Source of the DNA: Cytophagales bacterium
GTDB lineage: Bacteria > Bacteroidota > Bacteroidia > Cytophagales > Microscillaceae
Direction of reading: 5' to 3'
NCBI GenBank assembly: GCA_004293905.1
Contig: RDZE01000026.1
Coordinates: 1 to 64,000 of the forward strand
Length of the DNA: 64,000 nt
Numbering within the stretch: position 1 is the stretch's first letter; the number at the start of each line of letters is the position of its first letter. Below the pieces are notes generated by a model, which saw only the letters and a program-made list of their open reading frames with translations, was not told the DNA's origin and searched no databases. Position numbers and translations under genes: made by a program. Of this stretch, positions 8,762 to 17,734 are shown one piece after another.

Positions 8762-9934
8762 TTATTTGGGCACATCAGTACAAGGTATTTCGTACTCATA
8801 ATCAAGCTCATACAAAAGCATAATATCATCATTGGCATCTTCTACGTCATAGTAAGCACTCGATGTATAAATATCAGGGTCGCCATACTCCGCACCGTCA
8901 TACTCTTGTCCATAATAGCGAAAAGCAATATAACATTTACCTGTTTTCGTTTCTTTTAAATAGACCAAAACAGTATGCAAGCGTCTTAGTACTCTTCCAT
9001 AATCGTTGCGCTCTAATTCCCAATTTTTCGAGATGAGTTTCACTTTCAAAATCGTGTATTCACTCTTGAAATGGTAGTTCAGTTGTTCTGTTATTTTTGT
9101 CAAAGGTGCTTCTGCATGCGTAAAAGATTCAAAGCCATTCAGAAAATCAGTTCTTGCCTTGTTGCGATGACTCTGCCCAAATGCTACCAACTCTTGTATT
9201 TTTTTATCATCGGCTTCATTTTTAGTAGGAGGTGTTTTGAGTTGTGCTACAAAAGTTCGGGCATTTTCCGAAAATAAATTATAAACCCCTACTACTTTTT
9301 TCTCTTCTGGGAAGATGCGCAAAAATGATGCATACACAAAACCACCACTATTCGTGCTATAACAATAAGTATTTTCGGCTACTTTCGAGTAAGTATCACT
9401 ATGAGAAGGGTCAAAATAGTAAATCTCTAACTCATTTTCCTCCTCATTGATTTCGTATTGAAATTTATTGACTTCGCCCTCTCCGTCCAAATGCTGGTAC
9501 ACAGTAAGGTCAGCCAATGGATTTTGGGCTTTCTGCCCCACCTTAGGGAAAAGAGCATCTCTTACGCCTTTCCATTTATCTCTCAGAGCCGTTTGGTCTT
9601 TCGAGAATAGAAAAACGCTCTCTATCAAACTTGTTTCCTGATTGATAAGATAAACCTCAAGGTCTTTGTCGGGTCTTAAAATTACTTGGCATGTATTTTC
9701 GGCATTCTGGAATAAATTATTGCCTACAGATACTAATTCATAGTCTACTTCAAGGAAACGGGTGTCAATCCTATTGCCTTTGCTTGCCTCTACTTTTCCA
9801 GTCATTGTAGAGTTCAGCATACCAAATCCGCGCGTATCATAGGCAAAATAATCGCCTACTGGAAGTTCCTGAGCGGCACTAATTTCAATGATTGCATAAA
9901 AAGCAAGTATTAAAAAAAAACGTAACTGTTTCAT
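8762..9934 (-). CDS. Secreted protein of unknown function
   Basis: 390 residues with a signal peptide (hydrophobic core LILAFYAIIEI, cleavage likely after SAA, leaving QELPVGDYF). The mature protein is mostly beta by composition with many Tyr, Asp and Glu. The C-terminal stretch is very acidic and aromatic (YDVEDANDDIMLLYELDYEY). I recognise no family. It is a single gene with its own terminator (8693-8735); the upstream sequence starts a 26-bp tandem duplication at 9935. Confidence 0.7.
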   Translation of the reverse strand: MKQLRFFLILAFYAIIEISAAQELPVGDYFAYDTRGFGMLNSTMTGKVEASKGNRIDTRFLEVDYELVSVGNNLFQNAENTCQVILRPDKDLEVYLINQETSLIESVFLFSKDQTALRDKWKGVRDALFPKVGQKAQNPLADLTVYQHLDGEGEVNKFQYEINEEENELEIYYFDPSHSDTYSKVAENTYCYSTNSGGFVYASFLRIFPEEKKVVGVYNLFSENARTFVAQLKTPPTKNEADDKKIQELVAFGQSHRNKARTDFLNGFESFTHAEAPLTKITEQLNYHFKSEYTILKVKLISKNWELERNDYGRVLRRLHTVLVYLKETKTGKCYIAFRYYGQEYDGAEYGDPDIYTSSAYYDVEDANDDIMLLYELDYEYEIPCTDVPK

Positions 9935-10411
9935 ATAGATTGTTTTGTAAAATAAAATAAATAGATTGTTTTGTAATATTTTTTTATAAAATAGGCTAAA
10001 TACTCCCCTTTTTGATTTGTCTTGCTTATGAAAAAGAAAGAAAAATCAATGATTTATTTAAGGAAAAATGAATAATAAGGGAAATATCAGAGGGGCAACT
10101 GTGCGCCAAAGATCACTGCCTTATTCGATTATAGAATAGAGGGTGGCTTTTTTAAGATATGTAATATTTTCATTTGCTTTAACTTTTTTGTTTATTTGAA
10201 TAATTTGATGGTGCAAAGAAAAATAATAAAAAAGTAAAATTCAAATTTTTTTAGCCAAAAAATTACATCTTTCTTACTTTTAATACTGATTGAGAAAATA
10301 AAATAAAAAAATTTTTTTGGAAAAATATCTCAAAAAAAAGACTACTTTTGCAAAAAAATAATCCTCTTTTCCGTAATATACCATAAAAAAACACCCCAAA
10401 ATAAAAAAAAT
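9935..10411. other. 477-bp gene-free stretch upstream of glutamine synthetase
   Basis: Very AT-rich. Three things stand out. First, an imperfect tandem duplication: 9935-9950 is repeated exactly at 9961-9976, a 26-base period. Second, a short GC-richer island at 10088-10150 ends in an imperfect hairpin (core TATTC at 10122-10126 with GAATA at 10134-10138) followed by a run of six T, which looks like a rightward terminator although no rightward gene precedes it. Third, the promoter of the glutamine synthetase gene near 10316-10350. No coding frame of note. Confidence 0.6.
10316..10350 (+). promoter_or_regulatory. Likely promoter of the type III glutamine synthetase gene
   Basis: TACTTTTG at 10343-10350 fits the -7 element TAnnTTTG. 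A TTTG at 10316-10319 is 23 bases upstream, slightly longer than the 19-21 seen at other promoters of this window. The start codon at 10412 leaves an AT-rich leader of about 55 bases. Confidence 0.55.
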
Positions 10412-12604
10412 ATGTCAACTTTAAGATTCAAAGCCTTAGAGCAAGCACAAAGTCGTACTCCATTAAACGTTACCTTACCTTCGGTTCGCGTATCCGATTT
10501 TTATGGCGTTAATGTATTTTCATCGGAGGCTATGCGCTCACTTTTGAGCCCCTCTATGTTCAAAAAAGTAGAGCAAGCCATTCATCAAGGCGCAACTATA
10601 GAGCCCGAAGTAGCCGATGCAGTTGCCTCTGCCATGAAAAATTGGGCTATTTTACAAGGTGCAACCCACTACACGCACTGGTTTCAGCCCCTCACAGGCA
10701 CTACTGCCGAAAAACATGACGCTTTTTTTGATGTAGAACACACAGGCGAAGTCATAGAAAAATTCAAAGGCAGCGCACTCATCAGACAAGAACCCGATGC
10801 CTCTTCCTTCCCAAGCGGAGGACTACGCGCTACTTTTGAGGCACGTGGCTATACAGCTTGGGATCCCAGCTCTCCTGCCTTCATCATGGAAATAGAAGGA
10901 AGCAAAACCCTTTGTATACCTACTGTATTTGTGTCTTATACAGGCGAAGCACTCGACTATAAAACACCCCTACTCAAAAGTTTAGAAGCACTTGACAAAG
11001 CGGCTGTACCCGTTTGCGAACTCTTTGATAAAGATGTCAAAAAAGTATTTGCAACCTTAGGACCCGAACAAGAATATTTCCTCGTAGACCGTGCACTTTT
11101 CTATGCTCGCCCCGATTTATTGATGACAGGCAGAACCGTTTTCGGACACGCACCCGCCAAAGGACAGCAATTAGAAGACCACTACTTTGGCTCTATTCCT
11201 GCTCGTATCAGAGCATTTATGGTAGATTTCGAGATAGAAGCCAATAAATTAGGCATTCCTGTGCGTACTCGACACAATGAAGTAGCACCCGCCCAGTTTG
11301 AATGTGCTCCCACTTTTGAAGAAATCAATTTAGCCGTAGACCACAATATTCTTTTGATGGACGTAATGGAAAAAGTAGCCGAAAAACACAATTTAAAAGT
11401 ACTTTTTCACGAAAAACCTTTTGCAGGACTCAATGGCACAGGCAAACACAATAACTGGTCAATGGGTACTGATACGGGCAAAAACTTACTTTCGCCAAGT
11501 AGCAAACCTCGCGAAAATCTACAATTCCTTACCTTCTTCGTCAATGTGGTAAAAGCAGTACACGACAACGCCGCCCTACTTCGCGCAAGTATTGCTTCTG
11601 CTTCTAATGACTATCGTTTAGGCGCGAACGAAGCCCCTCCTGCCATTATCTCTGTTTTCATAGGCTCTGAAATGACCTCCGTACTCAAAGAATTGGAAGA
11701 AAATGCCAATGTAAAAATAGAAAAAGGAGATAACCTTTATATGAAATTAGGAATTAACAAAATTCCGCCTATCCTTTTAGATAATACTGACCGCAACCGT
11801 ACTTCTCCTTTTGCCTTTACAGGTAATAAGTTCGAATTCAGAGCCGTAGGGGGTTCAGCCAATTGTTCTTCTGCTATGACGGTGCTCAATTTGATTGTAG
11901 CTGACCAACTGCTTAAGTTCAAACAAGATGTTGATGAGCAACTCAAAAATACAGATAAAAAAGAGGTAGCTATAGTAAACGTATTGCGTAACTATATCAA
12001 ACAATCTAAAAATATTCTTTTTGAAGGCGACAACTACTCAGAAGAGTGGGAAAAAGAAGCTGAAAAAAGAGGCTTGCCCAACTTCAAATCTACGCCCAAA
12101 GCCTTAGATGCTTATGTGAACAAAACTACTTTGGCTCTCTACGAAAACCACAACATTATGAGCCCTGCCGAAGCACACGCTCGCCACGAAGTATATTTGG
12201 AAAACTATATCAGAAAAGTACAAATAGAATCACGCGTAATGGGCGATTTGGCACTGAATCATATCGTTCCTACGGCTGTAGTGTACCAAAACAAACTAAT
12301 CACTAATCTCAAAGGGCTCAAAGATTTAGGCATAGAAACCGAGAGCACAAAAACGATTACAGAACTCATCAAAGAAATTTCGCACCACATCAGCGAAATA
12401 CAAAAATCGGTCAATGAAATGGTAGAAGCACGCAAAGCCGCTAATAACATTACTGACTCCCGCGAAAAAGCCATTACTTACCAAGAAAAAGTAAAAGAGG
12501 CTTATTTCGAGCGCATCAGATACAGTGTAGATAAATTAGAATTAATGGTCGATGACAACGATTGGCCCTTGGTTAAATACAGAGAATTACTCTTTGTAAG
12601 ATAA
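10412..12604 (+). CDS. glnN: Type III glutamine synthetase
   Basis: 730 residues, the length of the GSIII class (about 700-730) and much longer than GSI. GSIII hallmarks are present: an N-terminal region unique to the class (SDFYGVNVFSSEAMRSLL), FPSGGLRATFEARGYTAWDP, the glutamate/metal-binding core GPEQEYFLVD, the NEVAPAQFECAP stretch and the GLNGTGKHNNWSMGTDTG loop. It makes glutamine from glutamate, ammonia and ATP and is the main ammonia-assimilation enzyme in many Bacteroidota. It is a single gene with its own promoter and a strong terminator at 12631-12665. Confidence 0.97.
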   Translation: MSTLRFKALEQAQSRTPLNVTLPSVRVSDFYGVNVFSSEAMRSLLSPSMFKKVEQAIHQGATIEPEVADAVASAMKNWAILQGATHYTHWFQPLTGTTAEKHDAFFDVEHTGEVIEKFKGSALIRQEPDASSFPSGGLRATFEARGYTAWDPSSPAFIMEIEGSKTLCIPTVFVSYTGEALDYKTPLLKSLEALDKAAVPVCELFDKDVKKVFATLGPEQEYFLVDRALFYARPDLLMTGRTVFGHAPAKGQQLEDHYFGSIPARIRAFMVDFEIEANKLGIPVRTRHNEVAPAQFECAPTFEEINLAVDHNILLMDVMEKVAEKHNLKVLFHEKPFAGLNGTGKHNNWSMGTDTGKNLLSPSSKPRENLQFLTFFVNVVKAVHDNAALLRASIASASNDYRLGANEAPPAIISVFIGSEMTSVLKELEENANVKIEKGDNLYMKLGINKIPPILLDNTDRNRTSPFAFTGNKFEFRAVGGSANCSSAMTVLNLIVADQLLKFKQDVDEQLKNTDKKEVAIVNVLRNYIKQSKNILFEGDNYSEEWEKEAEKRGLPNFKSTPKALDAYVNKTTLALYENHNIMSPAEAHARHEVYLENYIRKVQIESRVMGDLALNHIVPTAVVYQNKLITNLKGLKDLGIETESTKTITELIKEISHHISEIQKSVNEMVEARKAANNITDSREKAITYQEKVKEAYFERIRYSVDKLELMVDDNDWPLVKYRELLFVR

Positions 12605-12630
12605 TTCTTGTTCTTATTCATAAAACCAAA

Positions 12631-12665
12631 AACCTATAAAGCGAATCACTTTATAGGTTTTTTTT
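12631..12665 (+). terminator. Terminator of the glutamine synthetase gene
   Basis: Perfect 11-bp stem (AACCTATAAAG at 12631-12641 with CTTTATAGGTT at 12649-12659), 7-base loop, then a run of T. It lies between convergent genes and an A-run precedes the stem, so it may work in both directions. Confidence 0.9.
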
Positions 12666-12679
12666 ATCAAAAAATTATA

Positions 12680-13870
12680 TTAAGGTTTCATTTTCCCAAC
12701 ATATACACTACCATACGTCCCGACACGGTCTATACTATGCAAATCTTTCAAATTGGAGTCGGAAGTATTGTCTATGAATTGTACTTTTTCTTGCACAAAA
12801 TCGGGGAAAAAAGTAACACGCATTGCCGCCGAACGGAGTAATATGGTCGTTTGGGCTTGGCTATTTTTGAGTATCAGTCGCCATTCGTCTTCTAAGGCGG
12901 GTACATTGTGTGCTGCCAACCAATCTTGGTGGTCAAGGAGTATATAATGAGAATATTGGTCAGGGTTTGCCTCCAAAAACTGGCTCATGGTAGAGGTATG
13001 AATATGTATATTTTGAACCCTTTGGCGAAGTGTATCGAAATTTTCTTTTCTCAAATAATTAGGGCAACAAGTAGGCGTATATTTGCCTGTAATATAAAGT
13101 CGCCAAAAATAATTTTCATGAATGGGCAAATCTGTAAAAATATGGCGAATGGCATCAGTAACAAACCCTGCTACTCCACCGGGATATTCGTCTATAATAA
13201 GCTGACGTTGGGCTCGAGGCACGCCCAAGAGAGAGAGCGTAAGGTGTCGATTGATAATCCAACGCACCATAAAATTGATAAGTTTAGGCTCTATTTGGCT
13301 ATAAATTTGTTTTTGTTCTTCTACAGATTGAGATTCTAATATTTTATGAATTTTTGTGCGTGTGCGTGGCATTGTTTGCACATATTTTTCAAAAAACCAA
13401 GCAAAACTGCCCGAAGTGCCATGGAAATAGAATGTGTTTTTTAAACCTTTGCCCGAAAAGTAAGAAATTTTTTTGTCCCAAAATTTTTGCGCAAATTCGG
13501 GCAGGTGTGGTCTTATCTTTTCTTTATAGACTGTTTTGGCTTGTGGATGAACCCCCTCTCCAAAAAATTGATAAAGGGTTTCGTGGTCAGTGTGTTTTAT
13601 GAGTGCTATTTTAAGTGCTAAGAGTGCATTCTGGCGTGGGTTTACATCTATACAATGAATAGCCTTAGGGTTATCAAGTAGATAATCCAATGCATTACAA
13701 CCAGCACTTGTAATCATTACAATTTGGCTATCTGGTTGTAGATGAAGGATTTGCCTATCACAACGAGGGTCTTCCCAACAGGTATTATAAATAAGGTTAT
13801 TGCTATGAATATTAGAGAAAACTTTATCTCTTACACTATCTAAGGCTTTTTTTACATTTGGAACTTGCAT
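12680..13870 (-). CDS. DUF3419 family, BtaA-like SAM:diacylglycerol 3-amino-3-carboxypropyltransferase
   Basis: 396 residues. The N-terminal NTCWEDPRCDRQIL segment and the AdoMet-binding stretch SAGCNALDYLL followed by IHCIDVNPRQNALL are the marks of the BtaA/DUF3419 family. BtaA moves the 3-amino-3-carboxypropyl group of AdoMet onto diacylglycerol as the first step of betaine-lipid (DGTS) synthesis, a way to save phosphate. The second enzyme, the N-methyltransferase BtaB, is not beside it. The gene is a leftward singleton sharing a terminator with glnN. Related DUF3419 proteins with other acceptors exist, so the product lipid is not certain. Confidence 0.82.
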   Translation of the reverse strand: MQVPNVKKALDSVRDKVFSNIHSNNLIYNTCWEDPRCDRQILHLQPDSQIVMITSAGCNALDYLLDNPKAIHCIDVNPRQNALLALKIALIKHTDHETLYQFFGEGVHPQAKTVYKEKIRPHLPEFAQKFWDKKISYFSGKGLKNTFYFHGTSGSFAWFFEKYVQTMPRTRTKIHKILESQSVEEQKQIYSQIEPKLINFMVRWIINRHLTLSLLGVPRAQRQLIIDEYPGGVAGFVTDAIRHIFTDLPIHENYFWRLYITGKYTPTCCPNYLRKENFDTLRQRVQNIHIHTSTMSQFLEANPDQYSHYILLDHQDWLAAHNVPALEDEWRLILKNSQAQTTILLRSAAMRVTFFPDFVQEKVQFIDNTSDSNLKDLHSIDRVGTYGSVYVGKMKP

Positions 13871-14048
13871 GAACTCTGATGCTTTTATTGAGGCTTCAAA
13901 TTTAAGTATAATTCAAAAAAAGCAAGTGTTTTTGATAAATAAAATTACGCAATCATTTCTATACTCCTGATTATAAGGTAGTTATAAAAATATAAAAGTA
14001 CATTTTGGCTCTCAGAAAAATAAAAAAACATAAAACCTATAGCATTGC

Positions 14049-14080
14049 TTTGCGTTATTGTGTGAAAAGTAATATCTTTG
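14049..14080 (+). promoter_or_regulatory. Promoter of the SiaC-LEA2-isomerase operon
   Basis: TTTG at 14049-14052 and TATCTTTG at 14073-14080 are 20 bases apart, an exact fit to TTTG-N19-21-TAnnTTTG. The first start codon is 41 bases downstream at 14121. Confidence 0.8.
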
Positions 14081-14120
14081 TGCATTCATCTTTACTTGTA
14101 TAGCCTACATATAACACAAT

Positions 14121-14510
14121 ATGGAAAATATTTTTATCAAGGAAACCGACACTACTCCCGAAATCAGTTTCAATTACCAACGCGGTATTTTAGAAATCAA
14201 AGGAGTATCTATTCCTGAAGATACAGAAGATTTTTATGAACCCTTGCTCAAATATTTGAATAACTATATCCAAAACCCTAAAAGTAAAACCACGATTGTA
14301 TCATTCAAACTCATCTACATCAATACAAGTACCTCAGCAATCATGGCTCGCATTATTAAAGTATTAGAAAAATTACACAGTGCCAAACACTCTGTCAATG
14401 CAAAATGGTATTTCGAAGAAGGTGATGATGATATGAAAGAAATAGGAAGCGATTTCAGAGCTTTCACTACTGTCCCTTTTACTTTAGTGCCTTGTGAAGA
14501 AATTTTGTAA
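14121..14510 (+). CDS. SiaC family (DUF1987) regulatory phosphoprotein, paralogue 1
   Basis: 129 residues covering one DUF1987 domain: an N-terminal beta pair (PEISFNYQRGILEIKGVSIPE), a central strand ending in the phospho-acceptor region YINTSTS, and a C-terminal FTLVPCEE tail. In Pseudomonas SiaC the equivalent Thr is phosphorylated by the kinase SiaB and removed by SiaA, which switches partner binding. A second paralogue with its own SiaB lies at 25353-25739, so this copy may be served by the same kinase. It heads an operon; the next gene starts only 7 bases downstream of its stop. Confidence 0.88.
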   Translation: MENIFIKETDTTPEISFNYQRGILEIKGVSIPEDTEDFYEPLLKYLNNYIQNPKSKTTIVSFKLIYINTSTSAIMARIIKVLEKLHSAKHSVNAKWYFEEGDDDMKEIGSDFRAFTTVPFTLVPCEEIL

Positions 14511-14517
14511 CAAAAGT

Positions 14518-15399
14518 ATGGTGAACTATAGAAAAAACAACTCTTCTTGGATAGTTTTATTCTTTAGCATCGCCTGCCTATGTGGTGCTAATGCTTGCAC
14601 ATTTCAATACCCCGAAATTACTACCATCCAAGAAGTAAAAATTTTGGGCTTAAAAGACAAAACCCTTCAAATAGAGCTCAAAGCAGGTATTTATAACCCC
14701 AATTCCTATCAATTAGAGTTAGAAAAAATATTTTCTAAAACATTCATCAACGGGCTATTAGTCGCCGATGCAGAAAGTAAACAAGATGTAACACTCAATG
14801 CTTCTGATACCACCTATGTTATATTTCAAACTGACCTAAGCATAGAAACATTAGCCCAAATATACCCTTATTTGCTCAAAGATGACTTCTGCGAAATGAA
14901 AATCCAAAGCCGTAGCTTGCTCAAAACCGCCTATGGAACGCAAGAAAGTCAATCAGAAAATTTTAAAAAAATAGACCTACATCAATACAGGGAGCAAATC
15001 ATGCAACGCTCCTTAGAAATGAATGCACTCCAAATCAAAGCCTTTCAAACGGAAATCAAAGACGAAGCCTTGAATTTAAAAATAGTAGCTCTTTTCAAAA
15101 ATCCCTACCCTTTTGCCTTCGAAATACAAGCAATAGCCGTAGACATCAAGACTACACACGGTACTATGCTCGCTCATTGGAAAGACAACACAAGCAGGCA
15201 AATACAAGCACAAAAAGAAATTAATATACCTATCAACATTAGTATTGAAACCAAAGATTTACTGATAGCACTACCTGAGCTATACTACGACAAAGACAAG
15301 AAGATGATAGCCAAAGGGTTCTGCCAAGTAAACATAGCAGGGCATGTGTTCAAAGTGCCCGTAGAATACACAATACCAATGCCTCAAATGCAATTATAA
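14518..15399 (+). CDS. LEA type 2 family lipoprotein
   Basis: About 293 residues from the ATG at 14518, the first after the stop of the SiaC gene; an earlier frame start overlaps that gene by 17 bases. The leader WIVLFFSIACLCGANAC suggests a lipoprotein, though the residues before the Cys are not a perfect lipobox. Two copies of a beta-sandwich repeat of the LEA2/WHy type follow, each with the typical NPNSYQLELEK or NPYPFAFEIQ turn (~residues 60 and ~195). The role of bacterial LEA2 proteins is unsettled; desiccation tolerance and lipid binding are both proposed. Confidence 0.8.
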   Translation: MVNYRKNNSSWIVLFFSIACLCGANACTFQYPEITTIQEVKILGLKDKTLQIELKAGIYNPNSYQLELEKIFSKTFINGLLVADAESKQDVTLNASDTTYVIFQTDLSIETLAQIYPYLLKDDFCEMKIQSRSLLKTAYGTQESQSENFKKIDLHQYREQIMQRSLEMNALQIKAFQTEIKDEALNLKIVALFKNPYPFAFEIQAIAVDIKTTHGTMLAHWKDNTSRQIQAQKEINIPINISIETKDLLIALPELYYDKDKKMIAKGFCQVNIAGHVFKVPVEYTIPMPQMQL

Positions 15400-15409
15400 T
15401 TACAAATCT

Positions 15410-16411
15410 ATGATGTACGAATTAATAGAACAATTTCCACTACAACTTAAAAAAGCCATCGACATAGGAAAGAATTACCAAGCTCTTCCGCTTAAAAATA
15501 CCATCGAGAATATTGTCATTGCAGGAATGGGCGGCTCAGGAATAGGTGGCAATTTAGTACAACAGTGGGTCTATAACCATGCTAAAATACCTATTTTTAG
15601 CGCAAAAACCTATACTTTACCTGCTTTTGTGGGTGCAAAAACGCTGTTTATTGCGTCTTCCTTTTCAGGCTCTACCGAAGAAACTTTGGAAGCCCTACAA
15701 ATAGCTGAAAACAAAGGTGCGCAGATTGCTATTATCTCATCAGGAGGCACTGCTATAGAGAGAGCCCAAGCAAAAAAATACCCTCACATTCAAATTCCAC
15801 AAGAAGCCCCAAGCCCAAGAGCATTCATTGGCTACTCTTTCGTACAGATAATGTACCTATTGTATCATCAAGGATTTATTGGCAATTATTTTGAACAGCC
15901 TTTACAAGAAGCGACCCAACTCATTGCCAACAAACAAGTACAAATCAAAGCCAAAGCCGAAGAAATAGCACAATTTCTTTACCAAAAAGAACCCATCATC
16001 TATAGTGCTACAGAGCAAGAAGCAGTCGTTCTAAGATTGCAACAGCAAATCAACGAAAATGCCAAACAACTTTGCCACTACAACACCCTACCCGAAATGA
16101 ACCATAACGAACTCGTAGGCTGGGGGTTAGCAGAGCAAAACTATCAGCATAAAGCCATCATCACCGTCAGAAGCCAATTCGAAGTACCAAGGGTAACTAA
16201 ACGCTTCGAAATCTCGAAACCTATTTGGGAAACTAAAAACCCTAATTGCTTAGAAATCAACCCAATAGGCAATACACTCATAGAAGAACACATTTACTTG
16301 ATTCATCTTTTCGATTGGACTTCTTACTACCTTGCATTACTCAACCAAGTAGACCCTTTTCCAGTAGAAGTAATCAATCATCTCAAAAATGAACTTGCCA
16401 AAGTAATATAA
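15410..16411 (+). CDS. Bifunctional phosphoglucose/phosphomannose isomerase
   Basis: 333 residues with two SIS-type sugar-isomerase domains. The first carries the phosphate-binding GMGGSGIGGNLV loop (~38-49) and SSFSGSTEETL (~82-92); the second carries LPEMNHNELVGW (~225-236) with the catalytic Glu and His region. The length agrees with the archaeal-type PGI/PMI family (TIGR02128), which interconverts fructose-6-P with glucose-6-P or mannose-6-P. The start could be Met1 or Met2 (15410 or 15413). It lies 10 bases after the LEA2 gene and 1 base before the next. Confidence 0.92.
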   Translation: MMYELIEQFPLQLKKAIDIGKNYQALPLKNTIENIVIAGMGGSGIGGNLVQQWVYNHAKIPIFSAKTYTLPAFVGAKTLFIASSFSGSTEETLEALQIAENKGAQIAIISSGGTAIERAQAKKYPHIQIPQEAPSPRAFIGYSFVQIMYLLYHQGFIGNYFEQPLQEATQLIANKQVQIKAKAEEIAQFLYQKEPIIYSATEQEAVVLRLQQQINENAKQLCHYNTLPEMNHNELVGWGLAEQNYQHKAIITVRSQFEVPRVTKRFEISKPIWETKNPNCLEINPIGNTLIEEHIYLIHLFDWTSYYLALLNQVDPFPVEVINHLKNELAKVI

Positions 16412-16412
16412 T

Positions 16413-16823
16413 ATGAAAAAAGACATAGAATTTCCGACCGTAGAGGGTATCAAAGTAGCCATAGCACGCCAAAAAAATGAACTCAATGAAGTAGAATGGC
16501 ACGTATATCTACTCAATCAAAACCGTTTCGATATTCAAAACATACTCATCACTTCCAAAGGTTATGGCTTAAAGGAAGAAAGCGGAGAACAACAACGCAC
16601 TTCCACACTCAGGCACATGTTTGAACAGATAGAGGCGCACAGTTTTGTCAATATAGAACGCATAGACCCTTCTGTTTTTCATCTTTGTAGCGAATACTGG
16701 GTGAGTTATTATGTGGGCAATAAAATCTATGATAAAAAATTTGTTTTCCTGCCCGATAGCATCAGAGAAGAAAATATTACCCAAATCAATATGCTGGAGT
16801 TAGAAGGTATTTTACATAGTTAG
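16413..16823 (+). CDS. Small conserved-looking protein of unknown function
   Basis: 136 residues, cytoplasmic, predicted alpha/beta. Visible features are the N-terminal PTVEGIKVAIARQ strand, an RTSTLRHMFEQI helix and a hydrophobic strand FHLCSEYWVSYYVG followed by KKFVFLPDSI. It begins one base after the stop of the isomerase gene and is the last gene before the terminator at 16854, so it is clearly part of this operon. I recall similar proteins of unknown role in Bacteroidota but no function. Confidence 0.75.
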   Translation: MKKDIEFPTVEGIKVAIARQKNELNEVEWHVYLLNQNRFDIQNILITSKGYGLKEESGEQQRTSTLRHMFEQIEAHSFVNIERIDPSVFHLCSEYWVSYYVGNKIYDKKFVFLPDSIREENITQINMLELEGILHS

Positions 16824-16853
16824 AAATAAACGCTCTCCCTCTCCTCATCCTAA

Positions 16854-16889
16854 AAAAAGCCCCTAATATGTGAATATTGGGGGCTTTTT
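16854..16889 (+). terminator. Strong operon terminator
   Basis: AAAAAGCCCCTAATAT (16854-16869) pairs with ATATTGGGGGCTTTTT (16874-16889) with one T-G wobble, a 4-base loop and a T-run. It ends the SiaC-LEA2-isomerase operon and may also serve the convergent YugP gene. Confidence 0.93.
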
Positions 16890-16938
16890 ATTTGTTTTAT
16901 GATGCTTATTTTTAGATGTATCAAAAATCTCGTTCTAA

Positions 16939-17631
16939 CTAATCTTGAGTATTGAGGAATGAAAATATATAATAAACCAACATACTCAAAGAGCTAAGTG
17001 CTGCCACTACATAAGTCATCGCTGCCCAAGTAAGTGCATCTTTTGCCATTGCGTGTTCTTGTGGGGTTACGATGCCTCGGTCAGTAATCCAAGCCAATGC
17101 CCTACGACTGGCATCGAACTCTACAGGCAAGGTAATAAAACTAAACAGCGTAAATATGCCATACGCACCAATCACTACCAATAGTACTAATTGCAAAGGA
17201 AAAATACTATAGAAAAAAGAACCTCCTATAAAACTTGCCAAAAAGATAATATTCATAATCGTACCACTTATGCTCTGAATAGGTACCATTGCCGAGCGAA
17301 ACTCAAGCATACTGTACGCTGTGGCGTGTTGTACTGCGTGCCCACACTCATGCGCGGCTACCGCTGCCGAAGCCGCCGAATTGCCATAAAACACATCAGG
17401 GCTAAGGTTTACAGTTTTGTGTGTAGGGTGATAGTGGTCGGTGAGTTGTCCGTCTATACATACAACTTCTACATCAGTAATACCATGGTCGCGGAGCATT
17501 AAGGCAGCTACCTCCGCCCCTGTCAAATTAGAACGCAAGCCTATTTGTGAATAGCGATTGAATTTATAGCGAAGCATAGCACTTACACCAAAACTCAACA
17601 ACATGAAAAATATCAAGATTATCCAATACAT
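16939..17631 (-). CDS. YugP-like membrane zinc metallopeptidase (PF04298)
   Basis: 230 residues. A first membrane helix covers ~3-20; the zinc motif is HECGH at 94-98, an HExxH-type motif in the context VAAHECGHAVQHA, followed by two central helices (~122-165) and a C-terminal helix (~205-225). The GLRSNLTGAEVAALML and YHPTHKTVNLS segments are typical of the family. Members are neutral zinc proteases of unknown substrate at the cytoplasmic membrane. A single leftward gene, divergent from the DUF255 gene. Confidence 0.92.
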   Translation of the reverse strand: MYWIILIFFMLLSFGVSAMLRYKFNRYSQIGLRSNLTGAEVAALMLRDHGITDVEVVCIDGQLTDHYHPTHKTVNLSPDVFYGNSAASAAVAAHECGHAVQHATAYSMLEFRSAMVPIQSISGTIMNIIFLASFIGGSFFYSIFPLQLVLLVVIGAYGIFTLFSFITLPVEFDASRRALAWITDRGIVTPQEHAMAKDALTWAAMTYVVAALSSLSMLVYYIFSFLNTQD

Positions 17632-17734
17632 AATTTTGCTAATTTTAATTAAGTTTTTTTCAAAAATATATTTTTTTTAGTATAATTACCAAAAAAAACA
17701 ACAATTTTTTTGCCAAATACCACACACTGACAAA

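Noticed and set aside
9071..9450. Short rightward frames opposite the secreted protein gene
   Set aside because: Mirror frames without promoter or family features.
12908..13339. 143-residue frame opposite the BtaA-like gene
   Set aside because: It mirrors a well-supported coding sequence on the other strand and has no family features.
14494..14517. Earlier start of the LEA2 gene overlapping SiaC
   Set aside because: The ATG at 14518 comes 7 bases after the SiaC stop and starts just before the hydrophobic leader.
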